Source: Brasilonema angustatum HA4187-MV1
Lineage (GTDB): Bacteria; Cyanobacteriota; Cyanobacteriia; Cyanobacteriales; Nostocaceae
Direction of reading: 5' to 3'
NCBI GenBank assembly: GCA_019359695.1
Contig: JAHHGV010000007.1
Span: forward strand, 1-64,000
DNA: 64,000 nt
Position 1 is the first letter of the stretch; the number at the start of each line of letters is the position of its first letter. Below the pieces are notes generated by a model. That model ran no database searches. It was not told the DNA's origin and was given only the letters and a program-made list of their open reading frames with translations. This document shows positions 43,087-53,111 of the stretch, one piece after another. The position numbers and the translations under genes are program-made.

Positions 43087-46000
43087 TCAACGCTTGATGT
43101 CGTCACACAAACGCCTATCTTCTGCGCTGACATCGGGGTTATTTTTATTTTGTAGGTAGTCTCGTATTAAGCCACACCCCCGCACCAGCAAATTATCTAA
43201 ATCGAAATTCCACAGTTTTATAGTATTATCACTGGACGCAGAAGCAAGGGTTTTACCATCGGGACTAAAGCTGAGGCTTTGAATATAGGAGCTGTTAAAA
43301 TTACCTTTGTCTTCTTTGAGAGTTTGAATCTCCCTACCAGTGTTAACATTCCACAATTTCACCGTATTGTCATGTGATGCGGAAGCAAGGGTTTTGCCGT
43401 CGGGACTAAAGCTGAGGCTTGTAAACAAGTCTGTATGACCTTTAAGGGTTTTAATTTCCTTACCACTTTTGACATCCCACAGTTTCGCTGTCTTGTCAAT
43501 AGATGCGGTAGCAAGGATTTTACCATCCGGGCTAAAACTGACGCTATCAACAGTGTTTGTATGCCCTTGAAGGGTTTTAATTTCCTTGCCACTGTTTATA
43601 TCCCACAGTTTCGCTATCTTGTCAGCAGACCCGGAAGCAAGAGTTTTTCCATCCGGGCTAAAACTGACGCTATCAACAGTGTTTGTATGCCCTTGAAGGG
43701 TTTTAATTTCCTTGCCACTGTTTATATCCCACAGTTTCGCTGTCTTGTCCAAAGCAGACCCGGAAGCAAGAGTTTTTCCATCGGGACTAAAGCTGACGCT
43801 ATTAACATATTCTGTATGCCATTTCAGGATTTGTCTATCACTGTTGACATCCCACAAAATTATCGTATTGTCAGATACGGAAGCAAGGGTTTTTCCATCG
43901 GGACTAAAGCTGACGCTATTAACATTGTCTGTATGACCTTTCAGGATTTTAATTTTCTTGCCACTTTTTAGATCCCACAGTTTCACCGTTTTGTCACGAG
44001 ATGCGGCAAGGGTTTTACCATCGGGACTAAAGCTGGTACTATCAACCCATGATGTATGCCCTTGAAGAATCTTAACTTTCCTAGCACTGTTGATATTCCA
44101 CAGTTTCACCGTGTCGTCAGTAGATGCAGAAGCAAGAGTTTTGCCATCTGGGCTAAAGCTAACGCCATTAACTCCGGATGTATGCCATTGAAGGGTTTTA
44201 ATTTCCTTGCCACTGTTTATATCCCACAGTTTCGCTGTCTTGTCAACAGATGCGGAAGCAAGGATTTTACCATCTGGGCTAAAGCTAACGCTATTAACCC
44301 AGGATGCATGTCCAGTAAGTGTTTTAACTTCCCTACCACTGTCTGTGTCCCACAGTTTCACCGTGTTGTCAAGTAATGATGCGGAAGCAAGGGTTTTGCC
44401 ATTCGGGCTAAAGCTGACGCTTGTAACAGAGGATGTATGCCCATTAAGGGTTTTAATTTCTCTACCAGTGTTGATATCCCACAGTTTCACCGTTTTGTCA
44501 TATGATGCGGAAGCAAGGGTTTTGCCATCTGGGCTAAAGCTGACGCTTGTAACAGAGGATGTATGCCCCTTAAGGGTTTTAATTTCTGTACCACTGTTGA
44601 GATCCCACAGTTTCACTGTTTTGTCACTAGATGCCGAAGCGTCAGCTTTTGCCATTCGGGCTAAAGCTGACGCTTGTAACATGTTCTGTATGCCCAATAA
44701 GTGTTTTAATTTCTCTACCAGTGTTGAGATCCCACAGTTTCACTGTTTTGTCACTAGATGCCGAAGCAAGGATTTTACCATCCGGGCTAAAGCTAACACT
44801 ATTAACGGAGTCTGTATGACCTTTGAGAATTTTAATTTCCTTGCCACTGTTGATATCCCAAAGTTTCACCGTATTTTCATTAGCCCCGGAAGCAAGGGTT
44901 TTGCCATCTGGGCTAAAGCTGACGCTATTAACGGGGGCTGTATGACCTTTAAGGGTTTTAACTTGAAACTCTTCTACCACCTTTAGCAATGTCGATAGAG
45001 TTTGCATCTGTGTTTCCCCTGCTATCCAAGGTTTCCAAATATTTCCTGTAAGGAATTTTCCACCGTTCTAATTCTTCCCGGTTCATCCGCACCAGTAATT
45101 CTGGTTGATAATTCTGCAACGCTTTGCCAAAAGGTTCGTAATCATCAAGCGCCTTGCTAAAAAAGTCCGCCCGCAAAGTAAGCACCAGAGTAAAAAACGG
45201 TGCATTGTTCACCGCTTGCAGCAATCCATCTAAAAAGATTTTGCGTTCCGATGCATCCGCGCAAAGCGTATAAATTTCTTCAAATTGATCGCCAACAAGC
45301 AACAATCGGCGCTGCGAGTCGGGAGATAAAGTTTGGATGCTTTCGATAGTTGTTTGCAGAGTTGACGTATCTTGTCGCAATTGGAGTTCTAGTTTAGCTT
45401 CGAGTAAGTGGCGATCGTCGCCATCCTCCAAGTTAAACGCTGATGCCAACGCCAACGCTAACGACTCAAAAGGATTTTTCAAAGGACGAAACGAGAGAAT
45501 CAGCCAACTATTAACAGTATCCCGACGCAACTGAGGAATTAAACCAGCAAACACCAACGATGACTTTCCGCTTCCAGAAGCACCAACCACAGCAACTAAC
45601 GGCTTGCTGTTAACGGAGGATACAAGCTGCAAAGTCGCCTTCTCTCTACCAAAAAAATACTGGGCGTTCGCTTCCCCAAACGCCGCTAACCCTTGATAGG
45701 GACAAAAAGAAATTATCCCCAAACTTTGCCAAGTTGGTGGTATTTCCGTCTGATTTTGGACAATAACAGGCAACCAACTTGCACAAGGAAATTCTGACTC
45801 AAGTTTTTGTAACTCACTCCGCGCATTTCTCACAGAAATATAGAGAGACTTTCCACTAGTAAACTCTTGTAAAAAATACTTCAAAAACTTCTGCGCTACC
45901 TGATCTGGTACAGGTTCCCGCATGACAATCACTTGCGGAATATTCAATTGTTCTAATTCGTAGGCAATACCCAAACCATCGCAAGAATTAAAAAACGCTA

Positions 46001-46784
46001 TTTGCAATCGTCTTTTTATCGCCACTTGCAAAGCATCTCTCAATTCTGCCATCGTCAAACTATCACAGTTATTTAAATAAATCCTTCCCTGCATTCCTTG
46101 AGTTTGGGAATGTCCAGAGAAAAACAACATATCCCACCCTAGATTATCTTGCAGGTAATGATTTAATTCCTGGCGGGATGGGTTGTCAGTTAAAATAATT
46201 TCGGCATCATTGCCACAGAAACTTTGCAAATATTGCTTATCTTCGTCTATATTAATTCCCGTGCGATCGCCTAAAATAATTAAAATTCTAATCTTTTCTC
46301 GGTAAGGTCTTTCCCCACGTTCAGCATTGGGTGAGCTTAAAGCCACTTCTACCAGTGGAAACTTACTTAAAATATCCCACAAATGCCAGGGTAGCTGACG
46401 TAATTCATGGCAAGAAGTTGTAATAATTATTCTGATTTCATTTTCTGGTTCTAATTCCTTTAAACAATTGACAATTGAGTCAAAAGATGCTGAAGCTAGC
46501 CAAGAATTAAAATTCTCCAGTAAGTTTATTGATTGCTTTTCGCACTCTTCATTCAGAGATTGAATATTAATGCTGCGAACTTGAATAGCTTTAATTCTAA
46601 ATTGACCATACCGACTGCGATAGGTATTGTGCCATGTATTTAATAATGGGGTAATAGTCGTATTGCCTGGTAACTTAGCTGTGATTGTTCGATGAGGTGT
46701 TTCTCCATCATTAGCAATTTCTAAAGTTACATTAAGTTCGGAATTAATCTTACCATAAAACTTGAGCAGCACTAATTTTTTCAT
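43087..46784 (-). pseudogene. CHAT-STAND-WD40 signalling protein, broken by frameshifts
   Basis: The gene starts at ATG 46784 (MKKLVLLKFYG). Domains in order: unassigned N-terminus; CHAT caspase-like protease with His225 (FFSGHSQT) and Cys268 (FFNSCDGLG); STAND ATPase with Walker A GASGSGKSS (about aa 401-409) and GDQFEEIYTL. The ATPase is cut short after MNREELER. The frame then ends at 44958, while a WD40 frame opens at 45007. A one-base change near 44640 shifts the frame again, and the WD40 part continues to 43087. Added together there are about 14 WD40 units, enough for two seven-bladed propellers. It is third in an operon after a sigma-like gene and a DUF1822 gene. The frameshifts could be decay or sequencing error, but the missing ATPase C-terminus argues for real damage. 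Confidence 0.85.
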
Positions 46785-46859
46785 AAGCAATGTAAATGAT
46801 TTTTTTTTGTAGGGACGAAGGGCTATAAGAAAGTAGGAACACGGTAGAGCGATCGCCCC

Positions 46860-46994
46860 CAATACGGTTCGGTTAAGATCCCCCCGCCTGCGGCGACCCC
46901 CTTAAAAAGGGGGTAAAAGAGGGTTAAAAGCCCCCCTTTTTAAGGGGGGTTGGGGGGATCTTCAAAAGATTAAAACGTTAACCGAACCGTATTG
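46860..46994. mobile_element. 135-bp MITE with 10-bp target duplication, copy 2
   Basis: Nearly identical to 6194-6328, with the same CAATACGGTTCGGTTAA inverted ends. The flanking CGATCGCCCC at 46850-46859 and 46995-47004 is an exact 10-bp duplication. It sits between the DUF1822 gene and the CHAT gene of one operon, where its hairpins could block read-through. Confidence 0.88.
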
Positions 46995-47019
46995 CGATCG
47001 CCCCCACGCAATATACTTA

Positions 47020-47961
47020 TCACACAACGAACTCTTGTCTTACTTTCGACTCTCCTAAAATGACATCAATACTAAATGTCTCCCCAAAATCAGCGCTAAA
47101 TTCGACTTCAATCCAATTATCTTTCTGCCGAGAAGTCGTATCTAAAACTTCCTCTCCCTGATCATCAATCACAGCCACCTTTAATCCTTCAGATATATAC
47201 ACTTTTTCCCCAGGTATATATTCATCTTTAGGGAGAGACACTTGTATCAAAATTTTCACTTCATCTTGATTTTTAATTGCTAACTGATTTTCTGCTGCGA
47301 GCGTCACAATCAAAGCAACAGATTCGCCATTTAACTCCAAACCCAAATCAATTTTTCTACCGCGTGTGATACTGAAACTTCTACACCCCATCCATTCGAT
47401 TTGTTGCGGATGTAAAAGTTCATCAATTGTCTGCCAGCCTTCTGTAATAACTCCTTTTATCCATTGCTGAAGACTAACTGTTGCTGCTTGTTCTTTCTCC
47501 GTCAAATAATCGAGTAAATCGTCTACTGATTGCAACTGACTCAGAGAAACTTTTGCGGCTGCTTGAGTTGTAAAACCTAGAATCGTCGCTGATTTTAAAG
47601 ATTCGCTCAGCTGCACGGCTACATAGCCAACTCTATCAAATCTAACCTCTGGCGGAATCTCCAAATATTCTGCATTTGGTAAAACAGGACGACACTCTAA
47701 CTTTCCAATATTTTTGACTTCTAACTCTGCTACATCTATTAAACTCCGCATCCAAGGATTGTAATTATCTTCTTCTTCTTGATTGGTTTCAAAATCCATA
47801 CAGCGAAGATAAGAATCTACTGCATATACAGCTAAAGTATTGAGATATATTTTTCTGGCATTTTCATTGTTTGATATCCCTTGTCTGCGCTTATCAGCCT
47901 TATCATGAGCCTCAAAACTCAAAGGAACTCTAAAAGATATTTGTTCAGCGTTAGCGTTCAT
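47020..47961 (-). CDS. DUF1822 family protein
   Basis: The 313-residue soluble protein of the cyanobacterial DUF1822 family starts ISFRVPLSFEAHDKA, then NTLAVYAVDSYLRCMDFETN, a central CRPVLPNAEYLEIPPEVR strand region, and a C-terminal beta-rich part with sequences such as VYISEGLKVAVIDDQGEEVLD. Function unknown. Its gene follows a sigma-like gene by 47 bp and precedes the CHAT-STAND gene, an arrangement repeated elsewhere in cyanobacteria to my knowledge. A role as adaptor, inhibitor or protease target within that module is an inference. Confidence 0.85.
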   Translation of the reverse strand: MNANAEQISFRVPLSFEAHDKADKRRQGISNNENARKIYLNTLAVYAVDSYLRCMDFETNQEEEDNYNPWMRSLIDVAELEVKNIGKLECRPVLPNAEYLEIPPEVRFDRVGYVAVQLSESLKSATILGFTTQAAAKVSLSQLQSVDDLLDYLTEKEQAATVSLQQWIKGVITEGWQTIDELLHPQQIEWMGCRSFSITRGRKIDLGLELNGESVALIVTLAAENQLAIKNQDEVKILIQVSLPKDEYIPGEKVYISEGLKVAVIDDQGEEVLDTTSRQKDNWIEVEFSADFGETFSIDVILGESKVRQEFVV

Positions 47962-48008
47962 AATTAATTATCCTTAATGTTGAAGTGCAAAGAGTGAATG
48001 ATTGTAAA

Positions 48009-48695
48009 CTACTGTAAATATCTACGAAAATAATCGATAATCTTACGCTTTTTTAGACTCCGTTGGTAAAGCTCAGAAAGTCTTGGTATTGGATGATCTA
48101 ATTTTTCCGATATATACTTCCACTCTTCTCCATCTAATCTCATTAATAAAATTCGTTGCAAATTGGCATTTATGTCATTTCCGATGTAAGTAATCTGTAA
48201 AATCCTTTCTGGATCATCTTTGATAAATTCTCTAAGTAAATAATTTTCGCTATTTTCGTAGGTTTGAGATACTTCTTTTTCTTTTAGTTCTTTGCGAACT
48301 CTAGACAATTGCCCTTTCGCCGAATTATCAAAACCAACTTCCAAACTATATAATTCATCCAGACAGAAGATTGCTTGTTGTCGTCTGGCTTGTCTGAGAA
48401 TCTCAAAAAACCGTGAGTTCATTATTTGATTTACCCAAGCCATAACCGGATGTTGTGGATTGTAATTATGGATATTTTCGCAAATTTTCATCCAGGTTTT
48501 TCCCAGTGCTTCGTCATAAATGTCTTGAAAATGAGGATAATCTTCCCATTCTGTAAATCTTTTTATTTTTCCGGAATCCTGAATTTTTTTGATTAACCGA
48601 TTCAACGCTTTCCTTCGTTCACGACTCTTAGGCGGATGTTGTTGTGCTTCGTTTACTAACTGTCGCAGTTGATAATTTAAAACATCTTCATCCAT
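48009..48695 (-). CDS. Sigma-70-like (ECF-type) transcription factor of the CHAT operon
   Basis: The 228-residue protein resembles a divergent sigma factor: a region-2-like helix set (DIYDEALGKTWMKICENI, AWVNQIMNSRFFEILRQARRQ) and a C-terminal region-4-like helix-turn-helix (RILLMRLDGEEWKYISEKL, RLSELYQRSLKK). The start at 48695 is fixed by a perfect AGGAGG 7 bases upstream (AGGAGGTTTCAATG). A longer open frame to 48791 lacks such a site. It is the first gene of the sigma/DUF1822/CHAT-STAND operon and could drive that operon or an associated response. Confidence 0.8.
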   Translation of the reverse strand: MDEDVLNYQLRQLVNEAQQHPPKSRERRKALNRLIKKIQDSGKIKRFTEWEDYPHFQDIYDEALGKTWMKICENIHNYNPQHPVMAWVNQIMNSRFFEILRQARRQQAIFCLDELYSLEVGFDNSAKGQLSRVRKELKEKEVSQTYENSENYLLREFIKDDPERILQITYIGNDINANLQRILLMRLDGEEWKYISEKLDHPIPRLSELYQRSLKKRKIIDYFRRYLQ

Positions 48696-48934
48696 TGAAA
48701 CCTCCTGCTTAACTCCAAAAGTTCGGTAATTTGTTGTAAATATCGAAACATTAATATAAAATGATGCGATAAGACTCCCGTACCACTTCAAACCCTTCTA
48801 CGAATGAGACGGGGAGTTTTTACGCAAAATTAAGAATAATATTGTATGTAGTACAAAACTACATTATTTATAGTATCGAAAATCTATAATTTTCATTAGT
48901 GCAATTCGCGATCTCATTCCCTTTGGAAGTTACC

Positions 48935-50290
48935 ATGACCACTTCATCCCGACGCTATCACATCACCACCTTCGGTTGCCAAATGAACAAAGCCGACTCA
49001 GAACGTATGGCTGGCATCTTAGAAGACATGGGCTTTGAGTGGTCAGAAGACCCAAATCAAGCAGATTTGATTCTCTACAATACTTGTACAATCAGAGATA
49101 ATGCTGAGCAAAAAGTATATTCATATCTTGGTAGACAAGCAAAGCGTAAACATGAGCAACCAGACTTAACTATCGTTGTTTCAGGTTGTGTTGCCCAGCA
49201 GGAAGGCGAAGCACTGTTGCGGCGTGTGCCAGAATTAGACCTGGTGATGGGACCGCAACACACTAACCGTTTGAATGATTTGCTACAACAAGTGTTTGAC
49301 GGTAACCAAGTTGTCGCAACTGAACCCGTTCACATTATGGAAGATATCACCAAGCCGCGACGGGATAGTAATGTCAGCGCTTGGGTGAATGTGATTTATG
49401 GCTGTAATGAACGCTGCACTTACTGTGTGGTTCCAAATGTACGCGGTGTGGAGCAATCCCGTACACCCGAAGCAATTCGCGCGGAAATGGAAGAAATAGC
49501 GCGGCTTGGTTATAGAGAAGTGACTTTACTCGGTCAAAATATTGATGCTTACGGGCGAGATTTGCCGGGAGTCACGCCGCAAGGTCGCCATTTGCACACT
49601 TTGACAGATTTACTTTACTATGTCCATGATGTGCCAGGAATTGAGCGGATTCGGTTTGCCACTTCTCATCCCCGTTATTTCACCGAACGCCTGATCAAAG
49701 CTTGTGCAGAATTACCCAAGGTGTGCGAACACTTCCACATTCCCTTCCAATCTGGAGATAACGAAGTTCTAAAGCGCATGAGTCGGGGTTACACTCATGA
49801 GAAATATCGCCGGATAATCGATACAATTCGGCGGTATATGCCAGATGCGTCGATTAGTGCTGATGCAATTGTGGGTTTTCCGGGTGAGACAGAACAACAG
49901 TTTGAAAATACTCTCAAATTGGTAGATGATATTGGCTTTGATTTGTTGAATACAGCAGCGTATTCTCCACGTCCAGGAACACCAGCAGCAATTTGGGATG
50001 AGCAATTGAGTGAAGAAACCAAGAGCGATCGCCTGCAACGACTCAATCATCTTGTTGGTATGAAAGCAGCCGAGCGATCGCAACGTTACATGGGACGCAC
50101 TGAAGAAGTCCTAGTGGAAGACCAAAACACCAAAGACAAAACCCAAGTCATGGGACGTACCCGTGGAAACCGTCTCACCTTTTTCACTGGTGATATCAAT
50201 AAACTTAAGGGCAAGTTGGTTCAAGTAAAAATTACCGAAGTTCGTGCTTTTAGCTTAACAGGTGAGGAGATTCCGGTCTTGGTTTGCTAG
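48935..50290 (+). CDS. miaB: tRNA-2-methylthio-N6-dimethylallyladenosine synthase
   Basis: Radical-SAM methylthiotransferase that modifies A37 of tRNAs reading UNN codons. The 451-residue length is typical. The N-terminal UPF0004 domain holds three cluster cysteines ([22 protein letters not shown]), the radical-SAM motif is [12 protein letters not shown], and a TRAM domain is at the end ([17 protein letters not shown]). The ATG at 48935, with GGAAG 9 bases before it, is preferred over a GTG at 48899. Divergent from the sigma-like gene. Confidence 0.96.
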   Translation: MTTSSRRYHITTFGCQMNKADSERMAGILEDMGFEWSEDPNQADLILYNTCTIRDNAEQKVYSYLGRQAKRKHEQPDLTIVVSGCVAQQEGEALLRRVPELDLVMGPQHTNRLNDLLQQVFDGNQVVATEPVHIMEDITKPRRDSNVSAWVNVIYGCNERCTYCVVPNVRGVEQSRTPEAIRAEMEEIARLGYREVTLLGQNIDAYGRDLPGVTPQGRHLHTLTDLLYYVHDVPGIERIRFATSHPRYFTERLIKACAELPKVCEHFHIPFQSGDNEVLKRMSRGYTHEKYRRIIDTIRRYMPDASISADAIVGFPGETEQQFENTLKLVDDIGFDLLNTAAYSPRPGTPAAIWDEQLSEETKSDRLQRLNHLVGMKAAERSQRYMGRTEEVLVEDQNTKDKTQVMGRTRGNRLTFFTGDINKLKGKLVQVKITEVRAFSLTGEEIPVLVC

Positions 50291-50459
50291 CTGTCAGCGT
50301 TAGAGGAACTTTTGGTTTGATTGGATGGTTCGATATCGCGCTTTTTGGCTGCGGTTTCGCAGTTCGCTTGCAAAGAAAAAGTGCTGGTGAGAACCTGTAA
50401 GTATTAATTACGTCGAAGTATTCGGAACATGCATTTTTTCTTTTAGTGAACAGGTAAGT

Positions 50460-50915
50460 ATGCAGCAACTAACTTGGAGACAGTTAAAGTTTGTAATAGG
50501 AGTTTTTTTGGCTATAGGGATTACTCCAGTCCTAGCTCAAAATACACCACAAAACCCACCCGCACGCACGTATCAACCTGGCTATTGGCAACCGATCGCA
50601 CGAGTCAATCCAAAAAGCCCATTTGCAGTTGTCCTAGTCAATCAAACAAAGTCTGCTTTGAAATACAATTTTCTTGATGGGCGTGCGGATAACGATTTAT
50701 CTGTGGGAGCTAATACACAACTCAAAAATATTTCCCTACCAGTTAACATTGCCGTTTACGATCCTTCGCAAGAAGCTGCAACTCAAGAAGCAAGCGGTTT
50801 GAGGTATGAAACTTCTGTTACGAATAATGTTCTGACAATCACAATTATGCCTGCTCGAACTACAGGTTATCATGTGATTAACATAGCTAAAAATGGAGCT
50901 ATTTACAAATACTAG
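50460..50915 (+). CDS. Exported hypothetical protein (151 aa)
   Basis: Signal peptide with hydrophobic core LKFVIGVFLAIGITPVLA and likely cleavage after VLA. A proline-rich segment follows (TPQNPPARTYQPGYW), then a beta-rich domain with FAVVLVNQTKSALKYNFLDGR. It may be periplasmic. No family recognised. ATG at 50460. It ends 22 bp before the repeated leader of the next gene. Confidence 0.65.
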   Translation: MQQLTWRQLKFVIGVFLAIGITPVLAQNTPQNPPARTYQPGYWQPIARVNPKSPFAVVLVNQTKSALKYNFLDGRADNDLSVGANTQLKNISLPVNIAVYDPSQEAATQEASGLRYETSVTNNVLTITIMPARTTGYHVINIAKNGAIYKY

Positions 50916-50936
50916 AGCAAACAAATACAAGATACA

Positions 50937-50986
50937 GCAACTTTGCCCGGATGTGCTACGCTATCTGAATTTGAGGCGTGATAGAG
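50937..50986 (+). repeat. 50-bp leader repeat, copy 1 (before the PuuD-like gene)
   Basis: A 50-bp sequence beginning GCAACTTTGCC and containing GTGCTACGCTATCTGAATTT is repeated at 51779-51828 with about five mismatches. It ends 12 bases before the start codon of the amidotransferase gene and includes its likely ribosome site (TTGAGG). A shared regulatory leader or a local duplication. Confidence 0.8.
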
Positions 50987-50998
50987 TGTGCAAAAACC

Positions 50999-51742
50999 AT
51001 GAGTCAAGAATCCAAACCCCCACAGATTGGTATCACAACCTATGGTCGTCAGCAAGCAACTGCTGTATCCCCACTCAGTGCTTACTCAAATGCTGTACAA
51101 GCCGCAGGTGGTGTGCCAGTTTTGTTGCCAGCAACAGAGGTTGAGCCATTAAAACTCCTTGAGCCTCTTGATGGTCTTATTCTTTCTGGTGGTGGAGATA
51201 TTGATCCAGTTTTTTACAATGGCTCGTTTCATCCTAAGATTTATTCTGTAGATTCACATAGAGATGTTTTTGAACTCCAAATAGCACGCTTTGCTTTAGA
51301 TAACCACATACCAGTGTTAGGCATTTGCAGAGGATTGCAAATCTTGACTGTAGTATCTGGTGGTACTCTCATTCCTGATATACCAGATAAGTATGGTACA
51401 TCCGTCTTGCATAGACTAGAACCAGAACCAGGACTGTGGCAATCTACAGAGCATATAATCAAAATCAATCCAAATAGCCGTCTGGCAAAGTTGATTCAAA
51501 AAACTCAAATATCTGTGGTTTCATTTCATCACCAAGCTGCACGTAGAATCCCGCCTGGTTGGCATGCTGTTGCATATGCATTGAAAGATGGAGTGATTGA
51601 AGCAATCGAACATGAACATCATCCTTGGGCAATAGGTGTTCAATGGCATCCAGAACTTTCTCCAAATGATCCCAATCATCAGCGAATTTTTCAGGGTTTT
51701 ATACAATCAACACTTTCTCGGAAAAATCTTATTAGAATTTGA
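50999..51742 (+). CDS. Class I glutamine-amidotransferase-like hydrolase (PuuD/peptidase C26 family)
   Basis: The 247-residue protein is of the gamma-glutamyl-gamma-aminobutyrate hydrolase type. The nucleophile Cys is in VLGICRGLQIL, and His and Glu of the triad are in GVQWHPE. The oxyanion region is LILSGGGDIDP, and SFHHQAARRIPPGWHAVA is typical of the family. The substrate could be a gamma-glutamyl amide. The ATG at 50999 (MSQESKPPQIG) is chosen over an upstream GTG. ddl follows co-directionally, and both have the same 50-bp leader. Confidence 0.85.
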   Translation: MSQESKPPQIGITTYGRQQATAVSPLSAYSNAVQAAGGVPVLLPATEVEPLKLLEPLDGLILSGGGDIDPVFYNGSFHPKIYSVDSHRDVFELQIARFALDNHIPVLGICRGLQILTVVSGGTLIPDIPDKYGTSVLHRLEPEPGLWQSTEHIIKINPNSRLAKLIQKTQISVVSFHHQAARRIPPGWHAVAYALKDGVIEAIEHEHHPWAIGVQWHPELSPNDPNHQRIFQGFIQSTLSRKNLIRI

Positions 51743-51778
51743 GTTTGTGTCTGTGATGGCTCAGTCAAGAAAAATAGA

Positions 51779-51828
51779 GCAACTTTGCCAAGTTGTGCTA
51801 CGCTATCTGAATTTGAGGCGTGACAGAG
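51779..51828 (+). repeat. 50-bp leader repeat, copy 2 (before ddl)
   Basis: Copy of 50937-50986 ending 9 bases before the ddl start codon. Differences cluster after GCAACTTTGCC. The conserved TTGAGGCGTGAYAGAG part places GAGG near the start codon in both genes. Confidence 0.8.
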
Positions 51829-51837
51829 GTATTTCCG

Positions 51838-52950
51838 ATGACAAAGCTGCGGGTGGGATTGCTTTTTGGTGGTCGTTCGGGAGAACATGAAGTTTCTATA
51901 AGTTCAGCGCGGGCGATCGCCAGAGCTTTAACGACAGAGCAAAATACTGATAAGTATGAAATCTTGCCTTTCTACATCCAGAAAGATGGACGTTGGCTAG
52001 CAGGGGATGTGCCGCAACAAGTTTTGGAATCCGGAACACCGCTGCAATTGCCAAGTACACCTAATGATCAATTATCAGTTGCCAAAAATCAAGTTCTGGG
52101 CCGTTGGCAATCTCCTTCCCAAGTTGCAGAAGTAGACGTTTGGTTTCCCATTCTCCACGGTCCCAACGGTGAAGATGGCACAATACAAGGGTTACTCACC
52201 TTAATGCAGGTTCCCTTTGTTGGTTCTGGAGTGTTGGGTTCGGCGGTGGGAATGGATAAAATTGCCATGAAAACAGCCTTTGCCCAAGCGGGATTGCCGC
52301 AGGTAAAATACAAAGCGTTAAATAGAGCGCAAATTTGGTCGAATCCTTGTGTTTTCCCCAAACTGTGTGACGAAATTGAGGCGACTTTGGGTTATCCGTG
52401 CTTTGTCAAACCTGCTAATTTAGGTTCATCGGTCGGTATTGCCAAAGTGCGAACAAGACCAGAATTAGAAGCAGCATTAGATAACGCCGCCAGCTACGAC
52501 CGAAGGATAATCGTTGAAGCTGGAGTTGTCGTACGAGAATTAGAGTGTGCCGTTTTAGGAAATGATAGTCCGAAAGCTTCAGTTATGGGTGAAATTACTT
52601 ACGCAAGCGATTATTACGATTACGATACTAAATACACAGAAGGAAAAGCAGGTTTACTGATTCCAGCACCTGTACCGGAAGCTGTCACTCGTCAAATTCA
52701 GGAAATGGCAATGCGCGCCTTTATTGCTGTTGACGCTGCTGGATTGGCAAGAGTAGATTTTTTCTACGTCGAAGCTACAGGAGAAGTTTTCATTAACGAA
52801 ATCAACACATTACCAGGCTTTACAGCAACAAGTATGTACCCTTTACTTTGGGCGCATAGCGGTGTTTCTTTCCCCCAATTAGTTGATAGATTAATCCAAC
52901 TGGCTCTCGAAAGACATTCTGCTTCCTCAACAACGCAAGAGGAAAACTGA
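51838..52950 (+). CDS. ddl: D-alanine--D-alanine ligase
   Basis: ATP-grasp enzyme joining two D-Ala for the peptidoglycan stem peptide. The 370-residue length fits the DdlA-type. Motifs: [50 protein letters not shown], and the metal/ATP end [20 protein letters not shown]. The ATG at 51838 with AGAGG 9 bases upstream is preferred over a GTG 18 bases earlier. With murE 3.3 kb downstream it belongs to cell-wall synthesis. Confidence 0.96.
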   Translation: MTKLRVGLLFGGRSGEHEVSISSARAIARALTTEQNTDKYEILPFYIQKDGRWLAGDVPQQVLESGTPLQLPSTPNDQLSVAKNQVLGRWQSPSQVAEVDVWFPILHGPNGEDGTIQGLLTLMQVPFVGSGVLGSAVGMDKIAMKTAFAQAGLPQVKYKALNRAQIWSNPCVFPKLCDEIEATLGYPCFVKPANLGSSVGIAKVRTRPELEAALDNAASYDRRIIVEAGVVVRELECAVLGNDSPKASVMGEITYASDYYDYDTKYTEGKAGLLIPAPVPEAVTRQIQEMAMRAFIAVDAAGLARVDFFYVEATGEVFINEINTLPGFTATSMYPLLWAHSGVSFPQLVDRLIQLALERHSASSTTQEEN

Positions 52951-53111
52951 TTTCCCGCCCTCTAGCAAAAAGTATTAATAAATACAAATAGCGTAGAAAC
53001 AAATATCAGATTAAGTTACTAGTATTTTAAGAAACTATACTGAAACTACATGAGTTTCTACGGATACATCCTGGTTAACCCTTCAGTATAATCTAAAACT
53101 GGAGGGTTAAA

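Noticed and set aside
43435-44986. Several long open frames opposite the WD40 region
   Set aside because: Shadows of the 126-bp WD40 periodicity; no ribosome sites, no family resemblance.
50290-50459. Possible tRNA (GGTTCGAT-like T-loop near 50323)
   Set aside because: No matching acceptor stem, D-arm or anticodon arm around it.
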